DNA of 10,971 bases from Rudanella sp. GTDB taxonomy: Bacteria; Bacteroidota; Bacteroidia; Cytophagales; Spirosomataceae. The DNA lies in the NCBI GenBank assembly GCA_026785985.1, contig JAJAYX010000489.1:1-10971 (forward strand), written 5' to 3'. A program made the position numbers and the translations under genes. Below are positions 5,490 through 10,971 of the stretch, one piece after another; position 1 is the first letter of the stretch; each line of letters opens with the position of its first letter. The notes below the pieces were generated by a model that was not told the DNA's origin, ran no database searches, and saw only the letters and a list, made by a program, of their open reading frames with translations.

Positions 5490-6815
5490 TTAAAACAAGC
5501 CTTCGTTCAGGGCATTCAGGGCCTCTGCTTTATGTTTGCCGAGGATCAGCAACGAAATGTTATTCTCGGTGCCACCATACGAAATCATTCGGATCGGAAT
5601 ACCTTCCATCGCTTTCAACACACGCAGGGCAATACCCGGATGATCGGCAGAGAAATTGCCTACGATACAAACGATGCTTTGGTCGTAATCAGGCTCCTCC
5701 AGATCGCAGAATTGCCCCAGTTCGGCCTGAATAGCCGCCAGATTATCCGTGTTGTCAATCGTGACCGACACCGATACTTCCGAGGTGGCCAGCATATCGA
5801 CCGGCGTTTTGTACTTCTCGAAAATCTCGAAAATCCGGCGCAGAAACCCGTAGGCGTTCAGCATTCGGGTCGAGTGAATATACAGAGCCGTGATGTTGTC
5901 TTTGGCTGCAACCGCTTTAAAAACAGTTCCCGTTTCTGTCACTTTGTCGGCAATCAGGGTGCCGGGAGCCTGCGGGTCTATCGTGTTTTTCAGACGCACC
6001 GGTACACCCCGCATTTTGGCGGGCGTGATGGTGGATGGGTGCAAAATTTTTGCCCCGAAATACGCCAACTCAGCCGCTTCGTCGAACGTCAGTTCGCGAA
6101 TGGGGAACGTATTTTTCACGATGCGCGGGTCGTTGTTGTGCATCCCATCGATGTCGGTCCAGATCTGGATTTCTTCGGCACGGATGGCCCCACCTACCAG
6201 CGAGGCCGTGTAGTCGGAACCGCCCCGCTTCAGGTTATCGACTTCGCCACGCGGATTTCGGCAAATAAACCCTTGGGTAACAATCAGTTGTTTGTCGATG
6301 TGTGGTTTCAACACCTCGCGGAGTTTTTGTTCAATCACGTCCAGCTCAGGCTCGCCGTCTGCGTCGATACGCATGAACTCCAAAGCGGGCAGCAACACCG
6401 ATTTTTCGCCCTGCTCGTCTAAATAAGCCTGAAACATCTGGGTACTAAGCAACTCGCCCTCGGCCACTAATTCCTTATCCTGTTTGAGCGTGAAAGGTCG
6501 GATACGCACCAGCGAACGGATAAACGAAAACTCGTTTTCGATAATCTGCTGCCCTTTGGCCAGGCCTTCGCTGGTTTTGTATAGTTCCCGAACAAACGAG
6601 TCGTAATGGGCTTTCAGGTGTTCAACTTTTTCGGCAGCCTCGTCCACCTGGTTCGCTTTGAGCGATTCGGCAATGGACAACAACGCATTTGTCGTGCCCG
6701 ACAAAGCCGACAGCACAATGATTTTGCGGGTCGAGTCGCCCGTAACAAGATTCCGAATCGAGTGCATCCGCTCCGGTTTTCCTACCGAGGTTCCGCCAAA
6801 TTTCCAGACGTGCAT
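5490..6815 (-). CDS. lysC: Monofunctional aspartate kinase (class III, LysC-type)
   Basis: Phosphorylates L-aspartate with ATP, the first step towards lysine/diaminopimelate, threonine and methionine. The 441-residue protein has the amino-acid kinase domain at about 1-290: KFGGTSVG (5-12), RGGSDYTA (197-204), 'WTDIDG' (219-224), NDPR (228-231) and 'FGAKILHP' (253-260). Two ACT regulatory domains follow (about 307-375 and 380-441), the first with the LysC-like 'MLNAYGFLRRIFEIFEKY' and 'SEVSVSVTID'. There is no fused homoserine dehydrogenase or decarboxylase. The ACT pair predicts feedback inhibition by an end product, probably lysine, though the ligand cannot be read off. The ATG at 6815 shares one base with the ribH stop (TAATG), implying translational coupling. 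Alignment with E. coli LysC is good by eye across both domains. Confidence 0.95.
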   Translation of the reverse strand: MHVWKFGGTSVGKPERMHSIRNLVTGDSTRKIIVLSALSGTTNALLSIAESLKANQVDEAAEKVEHLKAHYDSFVRELYKTSEGLAKGQQIIENEFSFIRSLVRIRPFTLKQDKELVAEGELLSTQMFQAYLDEQGEKSVLLPALEFMRIDADGEPELDVIEQKLREVLKPHIDKQLIVTQGFICRNPRGEVDNLKRGGSDYTASLVGGAIRAEEIQIWTDIDGMHNNDPRIVKNTFPIRELTFDEAAELAYFGAKILHPSTITPAKMRGVPVRLKNTIDPQAPGTLIADKVTETGTVFKAVAAKDNITALYIHSTRMLNAYGFLRRIFEIFEKYKTPVDMLATSEVSVSVTIDNTDNLAAIQAELGQFCDLEEPDYDQSIVCIVGNFSADHPGIALRVLKAMEGIPIRMISYGGTENNISLLILGKHKAEALNALNEGLF

Positions 6816-7303
6816 TATAAGGAATGAAAAAGTTTGAGCATTTTAATGGCCGTGATGGCGGCTTCGTCGCCTTTGTTGCCGTGAATGCCGCCTGCCCGGT
6901 CGAGGGCTTGCTGTTGCGTGTTGGGCGTTAAGACTCCAAAAATGACGGGCTTGTTGGTTTTTAGGCTAACATTAGTAAGTCCTTGAGCCACAGCATGATT
7001 GATATAATCATTGTGTTTAGTTTCGCCCTGAATCACGCACCCAATGGCAATCACCGCGTCGATGTCGTCACGTTGGGCAAACCAGTAGGCGGCTGTTGTC
7101 AGTTCATAGCTGCCCGGCACGTTTCCCCGAATGATGTTTTCGGCCATAACTCCATTGTCGAGCAAGGTCTGGTATGCCCCGTTATACAAGGCTTCGGTTA
7201 CTTCTTCGTTCCATTCGGCCACCATAATGGCAAACCGCTTTTGACTACTATCGGGCAGGTTTTCGGTCGAGAAAACGCTGAGGTTTTTTTTGGCAGAGGA
7301 CAT
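6815..7303 (-). CDS. ribH: 6,7-dimethyl-8-ribityllumazine synthase
   Basis: Condenses 5-amino-6-ribitylaminouracil with 3,4-dihydroxy-2-butanone 4-phosphate, the penultimate step of riboflavin synthesis; family members form pentamers or 60-mer shells. From the ATG at 7303 the protein has 162 residues, the family's normal size. Visible active-site parts are 'AEWNEEVT' (29-36), 'GSYELT' (64-69), 'GETKHNDY' (93-100) with catalytic His97, 'FGVLTPNT' (122-129), and 'RAGGIHGNKGDEAA' (136-149). A longer frame opens at an ATG at 7375, but those 24 extra codons would run through an intrinsic terminator and are unlike any lumazine synthase N-terminus, so 7303 is preferred. The gene is coupled to lysC by a one-base overlap. 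No other riboflavin gene and no recognisable FMN riboswitch is nearby. Confidence 0.95.
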   Translation of the reverse strand: MSSAKKNLSVFSTENLPDSSQKRFAIMVAEWNEEVTEALYNGAYQTLLDNGVMAENIIRGNVPGSYELTTAAYWFAQRDDIDAVIAIGCVIQGETKHNDYINHAVAQGLTNVSLKTNKPVIFGVLTPNTQQQALDRAGGIHGNKGDEAAITAIKMLKLFHSL

Positions 7304-7313
7304 GGCTTGTATC

Positions 7314-7353
7314 AAAAAAAAGGGACGAAACCGCTGTCCGGCTTCGTCCCTTT
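7314..7353 (-). terminator. Intrinsic terminator after the TPR gene, inside the ribH leader
   Basis: On the minus strand an 11-bp perfect stem (7343-7353 with 7319-7329) is extended by three more pairs after one mismatch (7339-7341 with 7331-7333) and closed by a 5-base loop. It is followed by an unbroken T-run (complement of 7314-7321). It starts 28 bases after the TPR stop. Its T-run ends only about 10 bases before the ribH ATG at 7303, so it may also attenuate ribH-lysC. Confidence 0.88.
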
Positions 7354-7381
7354 GTAGTGTGTTGTATTGCTTCACCTACGT

Positions 7382-8077
7382 TTACGACTCACCGCCCATC
7401 GCCTGCAGCATGGATTTATACTTTTTGGCGTTAACGGCATCTGGCGACTCCGGATATTTCTCAATAATGGAGTTATAGGTCTCAATCGCTTTTCCATTCT
7501 CCTTGGCTTGCTCATAAGCAACGGCCAACTTGGTCATGTAAGCGGGTGAGAAAAACTTGTTAGGCTTATAGTCGGCAGCTTTCTCATAGTAATCAGCCGC
7601 TTCGCCAAAGCTTTTCTTTTCCATGTAGGCATCGCCGATTAGGGCATAGGCACGAGCCTGCACCAGCAAATCCGACGAACTGAAATCTTTCAGTCGCTCA
7701 ATGGCTTCATCGTTTTTACCTTGCTTCAGCAAGGCCACGCCCGCGTAGAAATTGGCGAGGTTGCCCGCATTGGTCGAGCCGTAATTATCGGCAACCGACA
7801 ACAGGCCGGGGTTAGCTCCTGCGCCGTTGAGCGACTGCTTCAGCGAGTCGGCTTCGAGTTGATAGATAGCGGGGAACAGTTCGTTCTGCGCTGTTTCATC
7901 CTGACTACTCTGGTAATAGCGGTATCCAAAGAAACCGGCTACGAGTAAAACTATACCGGCAACTACACCGATAATGATGTTACGGTTCTTTTCAAAGAAA
8001 TCTTCGGCCTTTTCTAATTGACCCGCGAGTGCATCCGGGTCTTCCAGAAACTCCAATGCCGTGTTCTTCTTGCTCAT
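7382..8077 (-). CDS. Membrane-anchored tetratricopeptide-repeat protein
   Basis: A 231-residue protein with a charged N-terminal segment (1-33), a single membrane helix (about 34-51, 'IIIGVVAGIVLLVAGFFGY'), and a soluble part facing the periplasm if the usual N-in topology holds. TPR-like helical pairs cover about 104-215. The clearest are 'FYAGVALLKQGKNDEAIERL' (110-129), 'AYALIGDAYMEKKSFGEAAD' (143-162) and 'LAVAYEQAKENGKAIETYNS' (184-203), with the Tyr/Ala/Gly pattern of TPRs. The layout (short cytoplasmic tail, one helix, TPRs) resembles YfgM-like proteins, but orthology is not established and no symbol is given. TPRs mediate protein contacts; the partner is unknown. Its own promoter lies just upstream and a strong terminator downstream, so it may form a single-gene unit with limited read-through into ribH-lysC. 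Confidence 0.88.
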   Translation of the reverse strand: MSKKNTALEFLEDPDALAGQLEKAEDFFEKNRNIIIGVVAGIVLLVAGFFGYRYYQSSQDETAQNELFPAIYQLEADSLKQSLNGAGANPGLLSVADNYGSTNAGNLANFYAGVALLKQGKNDEAIERLKDFSSSDLLVQARAYALIGDAYMEKKSFGEAADYYEKAADYKPNKFFSPAYMTKLAVAYEQAKENGKAIETYNSIIEKYPESPDAVNAKKYKSMLQAMGGES

Positions 8078-8096
8078 GGTTTTGCAATTTGAATCG

Positions 8097-8127
8097 CAAA
8101 ATTAGGAAGATTTAGGGTTGTGAAAAA
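8097..8127 (-). promoter_or_regulatory. Bacteroidota-type promoter for the TPR gene
   Basis: On the minus strand TTTT (8124-8127), 19 bases, then TAATTTTG (8097-8104). The -7 box is perfect and the -33 box is one base off TTTG. Transcription would start near 8090, about 12 bases before the ATG at 8077. It lies in the 83-base gap after rimK, which has no terminator hairpin, so read-through from rimK is also possible. Confidence 0.55.
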
Positions 8128-8160
8128 GCATAGCGTCAAAACTTTAGCAGAAAATGCAAC

Positions 8161-9063
8161 CTATACCCCCACCACATCGTTTTCGTCGGCCCGAATTTTC
8201 TCCTCCACAAAGGCAATAATGTCGTTGGCAATGTTGCGGCCGGTTGCTTTTTCGATGCCTTCCAGTCCTGGCGACGAGTTCACCTCCATCACCAGTGGCC
8301 CCCGGTTCGAGAGCAGCATATCCACTCCCGCCACCCGAAGCCCCAAGGCCCTGACAGCACCGAGGGCCGTTTCTTCAATTTCAGGGGTCAATTCGATGGC
8401 AATTGCCGAGCCGCCCCGGTGCAGGTTAGAGCGAAACTCACCTTCGGGGCCTTGTCGTTTCATTACGCCAACCACCTGATTACCAACCACAAAAGCCCGA
8501 ATATCAGTCCCCTTCGATTCGGCGATGTACTCCTGCACCAGTACATTCTGTTTCAGTCCCGTGAAGGCTTCAATGGTCGATTTGGCGGCTTTGGCTGTCT
8601 CTGCCAGCACCACACCAATGCCCTGAGTACCCTCTAATAGTTTGATGACAACGGGTGGACCGCCCACCAAATCAATGAGTTGCTTCACATCTTTGGGGTG
8701 GTTTGCCATCACGGTTTTGGGCAGTCCGATGCCTGCTTTCGAGAGAATTTGCAGGCTGCGAAGTTTGTTTCGGGCGCGGCTGATGGCTTGCGATTTGGCC
8801 GTCGTAAATATTTTCATAATCTCGAATTGTCGAACGATTATGCAACCATAATCCGTCACCGAAGCCCCGATGCGTGGAATGATAGCGTCGATATCCTCAA
8901 CGGGTTGATTATTATACAGAACAGCCGGACGGTCGTTTTCAATAACAACCTGGCATTTCATGTGGTCAATAACAAAGGCATCGTGGCCACGTTCCTGAGC
9001 CGCTTTCACCAACCGTTTGGTTGAATAAAGCTTCGGGTTAGCCGACAAGATTGCAATACGCAT
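8161..9063 (-). CDS. rimK: RimK, ATP-dependent glutamate ligase for ribosomal protein S6
   Basis: An ATP-grasp ligase that adds glutamate residues to the C-terminus of ribosomal protein S6, and in some bacteria makes poly-glutamate. At 300 residues it is full length and collinear with E. coli RimK from the N-terminus ('[18 protein letters not shown]'). The N-terminal domain (1 to about 85) contains '[14 protein letters not shown]' (60-73). The ATP-grasp domain has '[18 protein letters not shown]' (138-155), 'VQEYI' (176-180), '[11 protein letters not shown]' (208-218), and the metal ligands in 'VDML' (D248) and 'VMEVNSSPG' (E260, N262). All catalytic elements appear intact. It follows the RimB-like gene by 31 bases on the same strand, so the two are probably co-transcribed and act on the same target. 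No promoter is visible between them. Confidence 0.95.
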   Translation of the reverse strand: MRIAILSANPKLYSTKRLVKAAQERGHDAFVIDHMKCQVVIENDRPAVLYNNQPVEDIDAIIPRIGASVTDYGCIIVRQFEIMKIFTTAKSQAISRARNKLRSLQILSKAGIGLPKTVMANHPKDVKQLIDLVGGPPVVIKLLEGTQGIGVVLAETAKAAKSTIEAFTGLKQNVLVQEYIAESKGTDIRAFVVGNQVVGVMKRQGPEGEFRSNLHRGGSAIAIELTPEIEETALGAVRALGLRVAGVDMLLSNRGPLVMEVNSSPGLEGIEKATGRNIANDIIAFVEEKIRADENDVVGV

Positions 9064-9094
9064 GGATAATGTTCAGCGGGACTTTGGGCTGATT

Positions 9095-9541
9095 TTAGTC
9101 TGTTGATAGATTTTTCTGAGATACGTCAACGATGAACCGGTTGCGGAGAAGTTTGCGGCCCAGCAACACCGGGTAGCGCATTTGCTCGCGGTCGGCAAGG
9201 GTAAACTCGGCTCGTATTTTGCGGCCAAACAGGACGATTTTGGTTTTGATGACGTACCGCTTTTCGGCCACGCCAAACGAGTTCTTTATGATTCGTTGCG
9301 TAAAGGTATCGCTGTAGATTCGGCGGGTCAAGCTGCCACCCGGTTCAATGACACAAAAACTAAGTATCGTCTCATGTTCGGTTTCGAACAGGCAAACATC
9401 TTTGCAATGCAGGGCTGAGGTGTAGGCTCCGGTGTCGATTTTGGCTTCTACAGCCATCAATGCCAGGTCAGGAAAATCGACCACCTCGGTCATGCCAATG
9501 ACCTTTTTAGGTTTAGGAGCGCGTGTTTTGAGGGATGGCAA
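9095..9541 (-). CDS. rimB: RimB-like ATP-dependent zinc protease family protein (retropepsin-like fold)
   Basis: A 148-residue protein of the family called ATP-dependent zinc protease (PF05618), to which Pseudomonas RimB belongs. It shows 'AKIDTGAYTSALH' (33-45), where DTGA (36-39) resembles the aspartic-protease active-site loop, and the C-terminal block 'REQMRYPVLLGRKLLRNRFIVD' split as REQMRYP (118-124) and LLGRKLL (126-132). In Pseudomonas, RimB trims the glutamate tails that RimK adds to S6, and adjacency to rimK here fits that. The start is a TTG at 9541. The first in-frame ATG (9493) would delete 'KKVIG', which matches the family's first conserved strand. The frame stays open upstream to a stop just past 9610, but no ATG or GTG is found there. 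There is no signal peptide. The symbol rests on family plus context. Confidence 0.82.
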   Translation of the reverse strand: MPSLKTRAPKPKKVIGMTEVVDFPDLALMAVEAKIDTGAYTSALHCKDVCLFETEHETILSFCVIEPGGSLTRRIYSDTFTQRIIKNSFGVAEKRYVIKTKIVLFGRKIRAEFTLADREQMRYPVLLGRKLLRNRFIVDVSQKNLSTD

Positions 9542-9768
9542 GGTAAACGGATTTTTAGTGCTTTCGATCAGGCCTGACTTTCGGACTGGAAGGCTGGCTA
9601 TGTAAATTCGGGTTGTTTAACTCACATTTTTATAACTGCACAACCAGACCGCCGGACTGTCACCGATTGTCTAGCTGTAATACCATCGTGCTTCGGGCGG
9701 TTTTGCAAACTAGCTTCACTCATATTCCACTCTTAATTACTCGAGCCAACCTGAGCCTATTTTAATCC

Positions 9769-10884
9769 TCACCGAACTAACGCCCGCTGCGCTAATTTCG
9801 TACCATCAACTTCGGCCAGAACAACATACAAACCTACGCCCAACGGCCCTGTCAGTTGAATACTACCATCGGTTTCTGTCCGTGTTTCGATGGGTATGGC
9901 TTGGCCGGTCATCGAAACTACGGAGAATGTGGCCCCCGTCAGGTTTCGACCTCTGACACGAATGGTGCCGGGTGTTTCTGAGTCCAGCACACTTAGGGTG
10001 GGCGTATTGTCGTCAAGAACAGCCGCGACAATGTTTGAGTAGGTGGCGGTTCCGTCGGTGTCCACTTGCCGGAGCCGGTAGTAGGTGGTTCCCGAATCGG
10101 GCCAATCGTCGGAGAAGTCGTAGAGTTGGCGCGTGTTGGTGGTGCCTCGAGCGGGCAGTTGGCCAATGGTGCCAAACTCACTCAGGGAGCGGCTTCGCTG
10201 CACCTCGAAATAGTCCGCGTCGCGTTCCCAGGTGGTGGCCCAACTGAGGGTTACCCGGTTGGCGCGGTCTGCTGTTGCGGGTTGGGATTGAGCGCGGAAA
10301 TAAAGGAGATAAACAGGCAGGGGAAACTGGGGCAACACACCCGAAACAACGATTTCATCGAGCCGAAGTGTGCCTGCTCCCTGTGGTGGACAGCCGTAAA
10401 TCCGAAATGTTACGGGGCCACTCTGATTCGTGTAGGCCCCGCCCGATAATCCGATAACGGCCTGTTGATAGGGTGGATTTTCGGTGGCCGTTCCGGTATA
10501 AATATCACTCCCAAAATTATCCGCGCTCGACCGCATACTAATTTGCACTGGTCCTGCCACTGATCGGGCAAAGAAAAACGATAACTGGTTTAGAGTCATT
10601 GTTTTGCCGCTGGTTGGCTGCACTGTCACCGAAGCATACTCACCCCGATTACAGGTGCTGGTTGACCAATTATCCAGATTAACAGCCTGACCACTCTGAC
10701 CAACCACATACGGGCCGAAATTGGCCGGAGCCACACCCACAAAACTGGCCGGATTTGGTGATACATAAAGCACTGATGTTATCCCATTGGGACTACCATC
10801 GAACGGCCAACGTACTGTGAACGGGTCTTGCGCCAACAAAAGTTGACTGGCTAACAAACAGAGTATGAGCAGGTACGGTCGCAT
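9769..10884 (-). CDS. Secreted T9SS-type protein, function unknown
   Basis: A 371-residue exported protein. Residues 1-18 ('MRPYLLILCLLASQLLLA') are a clear Sec signal peptide with cleavage likely before Q19. Residues about 20-185 form a Ser/Thr/Gly-rich beta-sandwich-like region with two Cys (79 and 165) and the strand 'LRLDEIVVSG' (173-182), as in laminin-G/carbohydrate-binding-like folds; no catalytic motif is seen. Residues about 188-288 are the module that often precedes the sorting domain in Bacteroidota surface proteins ('LPVYLLYFRAQ', 'DADYFEVQRS', 'TTYYRLRQVDTDGTATYSNIV'). Residues about 296-371 look like a type A T9SS sorting domain ending 'GLYVVLAEVDGTKLAQRALVR', but the usual 'PNP' start is missing. 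It was probably exported by T9SS and anchored or released at the surface. It begins 21 bases after the next gene's stop, suggesting co-transcription. Confidence 0.85.
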   Translation of the reverse strand: MRPYLLILCLLASQLLLAQDPFTVRWPFDGSPNGITSVLYVSPNPASFVGVAPANFGPYVVGQSGQAVNLDNWSTSTCNRGEYASVTVQPTSGKTMTLNQLSFFFARSVAGPVQISMRSSADNFGSDIYTGTATENPPYQQAVIGLSGGAYTNQSGPVTFRIYGCPPQGAGTLRLDEIVVSGVLPQFPLPVYLLYFRAQSQPATADRANRVTLSWATTWERDADYFEVQRSRSLSEFGTIGQLPARGTTNTRQLYDFSDDWPDSGTTYYRLRQVDTDGTATYSNIVAAVLDDNTPTLSVLDSETPGTIRVRGRNLTGATFSVVSMTGQAIPIETRTETDGSIQLTGPLGVGLYVVLAEVDGTKLAQRALVR

Positions 10885-10905
10885 TAGGCGGCAAAGTACG
10901 AAAAT

Positions 10906-10971
10906 TTAATAGACAAACTCCCCGGCCTCGCTCCGAATTGTGACACGCTTGCCCGCGAAGTTTTCTACGTG
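10906..10971 (-). CDS. C-terminal end of an unrecognised gene (partial)
   Basis: The last 21 codons of a gene entering from the right edge, ending 'HVENFAGKRVTIRSEAGEFVY' then TAA (sequence split: HVENFAGKRV, TIRSEAGEFVY). The frame is open to the window edge, and the residues look like a compact folded C-terminus with a final beta-hairpin. I do not recognise the family. Its stop lies 21 bases before the secreted-protein gene on the same strand. Confidence 0.6.
   Translation of the reverse strand, partial: HVENFAGKRVTIRSEAGEFVY

Noticed and set aside
5532..6422. 296-codon open frame on the plus strand
   Set aside because: It lies entirely antisense to the well-supported lysC. The translation is His/Arg/Phe-rich with no recognisable motif, typical of a shadow frame in GC-richer coding DNA.
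7304..7375. 24-residue N-terminal extension of RibH
   Set aside because: It would translate through a strong terminator hairpin and does not resemble any lumazine synthase N-terminus.
9648..9701. Inverted repeat ACCGCC (9648-9653) / GGCGGT (9696-9701) in the 227-base spacer left of the secreted-protein gene
   Set aside because: Only 6 bp with a loop over 40 bases and no downstream T-run on either strand; it is likely chance. Nothing else convincing, including a promoter for rimB, was seen in 9542-9768.

Overview
The window looks like chromosome of a Bacteroidota bacterium of the Cytophagales, probably close to Spirosoma or its relatives. Four things point there: a type IX secretion (T9SS)-style surface protein with its usual penultimate module, several matches to the Bacteroidota -7 promoter element TAnnTTTG, the absence of Shine-Dalgarno sequences, and the protein sequences themselves (DUF349 protein, desaturase, SerRS with a 'GSALALPR' motif 3). 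The genus is an inference. Apart from two genes on the plus strand, everything is read leftward.

Left part (1-3430). The 5' end of ettA, a ribosome-associated ABC-F ATPase, is divergent from a DUF349-repeat protein. That gene converges on a fatty-acid desaturase, and one strong bidirectional hairpin terminator sits between the two. A short plus-strand gene for an 85-residue protein of unknown function follows and converges on serS across a 35-base gap.

Middle part (3432-8130). From right to left on the minus strand run a membrane-anchored TPR protein, ribH (lumazine synthase), lysC (aspartate kinase), a MNT nucleotidyltransferase, a HEPN protein and serS (seryl-tRNA synthetase). ribH and lysC overlap by one base, and MNT and HEPN overlap by four. 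A strong terminator separates the TPR gene from ribH and leaves almost no room for a ribH promoter. The MNT-HEPN pair looks like a type VII-type toxin-antitoxin module. It has a good promoter match of its own just after the lysC stop codon, and it lies 16 bases upstream of the essential serS gene. A stretch of lower GC covers this module and also the 5' third of serS.

Right part (8161-10971). A RimB-like protease and RimK form a two-gene unit expected to remove and add glutamate tails on ribosomal protein S6. To its right lie a secreted T9SS-type protein and the last 21 codons of an unrecognised gene.

Much of the window concerns translation (EttA, SerRS, RimK/RimB, and a HEPN protein that may be an RNase), mixed with core biosynthesis (lysine/threonine family, riboflavin, unsaturated lipids). 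I see no clearly undescribed system. The points most worth a second look are the HEPN-MNT insertion with its composition step into serS, the hairpin in the ribH leader, and the unknown 85-residue protein. No tRNA or rRNA genes, CRISPR arrays or insertion sequences are visible. No stretch over 300 bases lacks a gene; the longest, 9542-9768, shows no convincing element.
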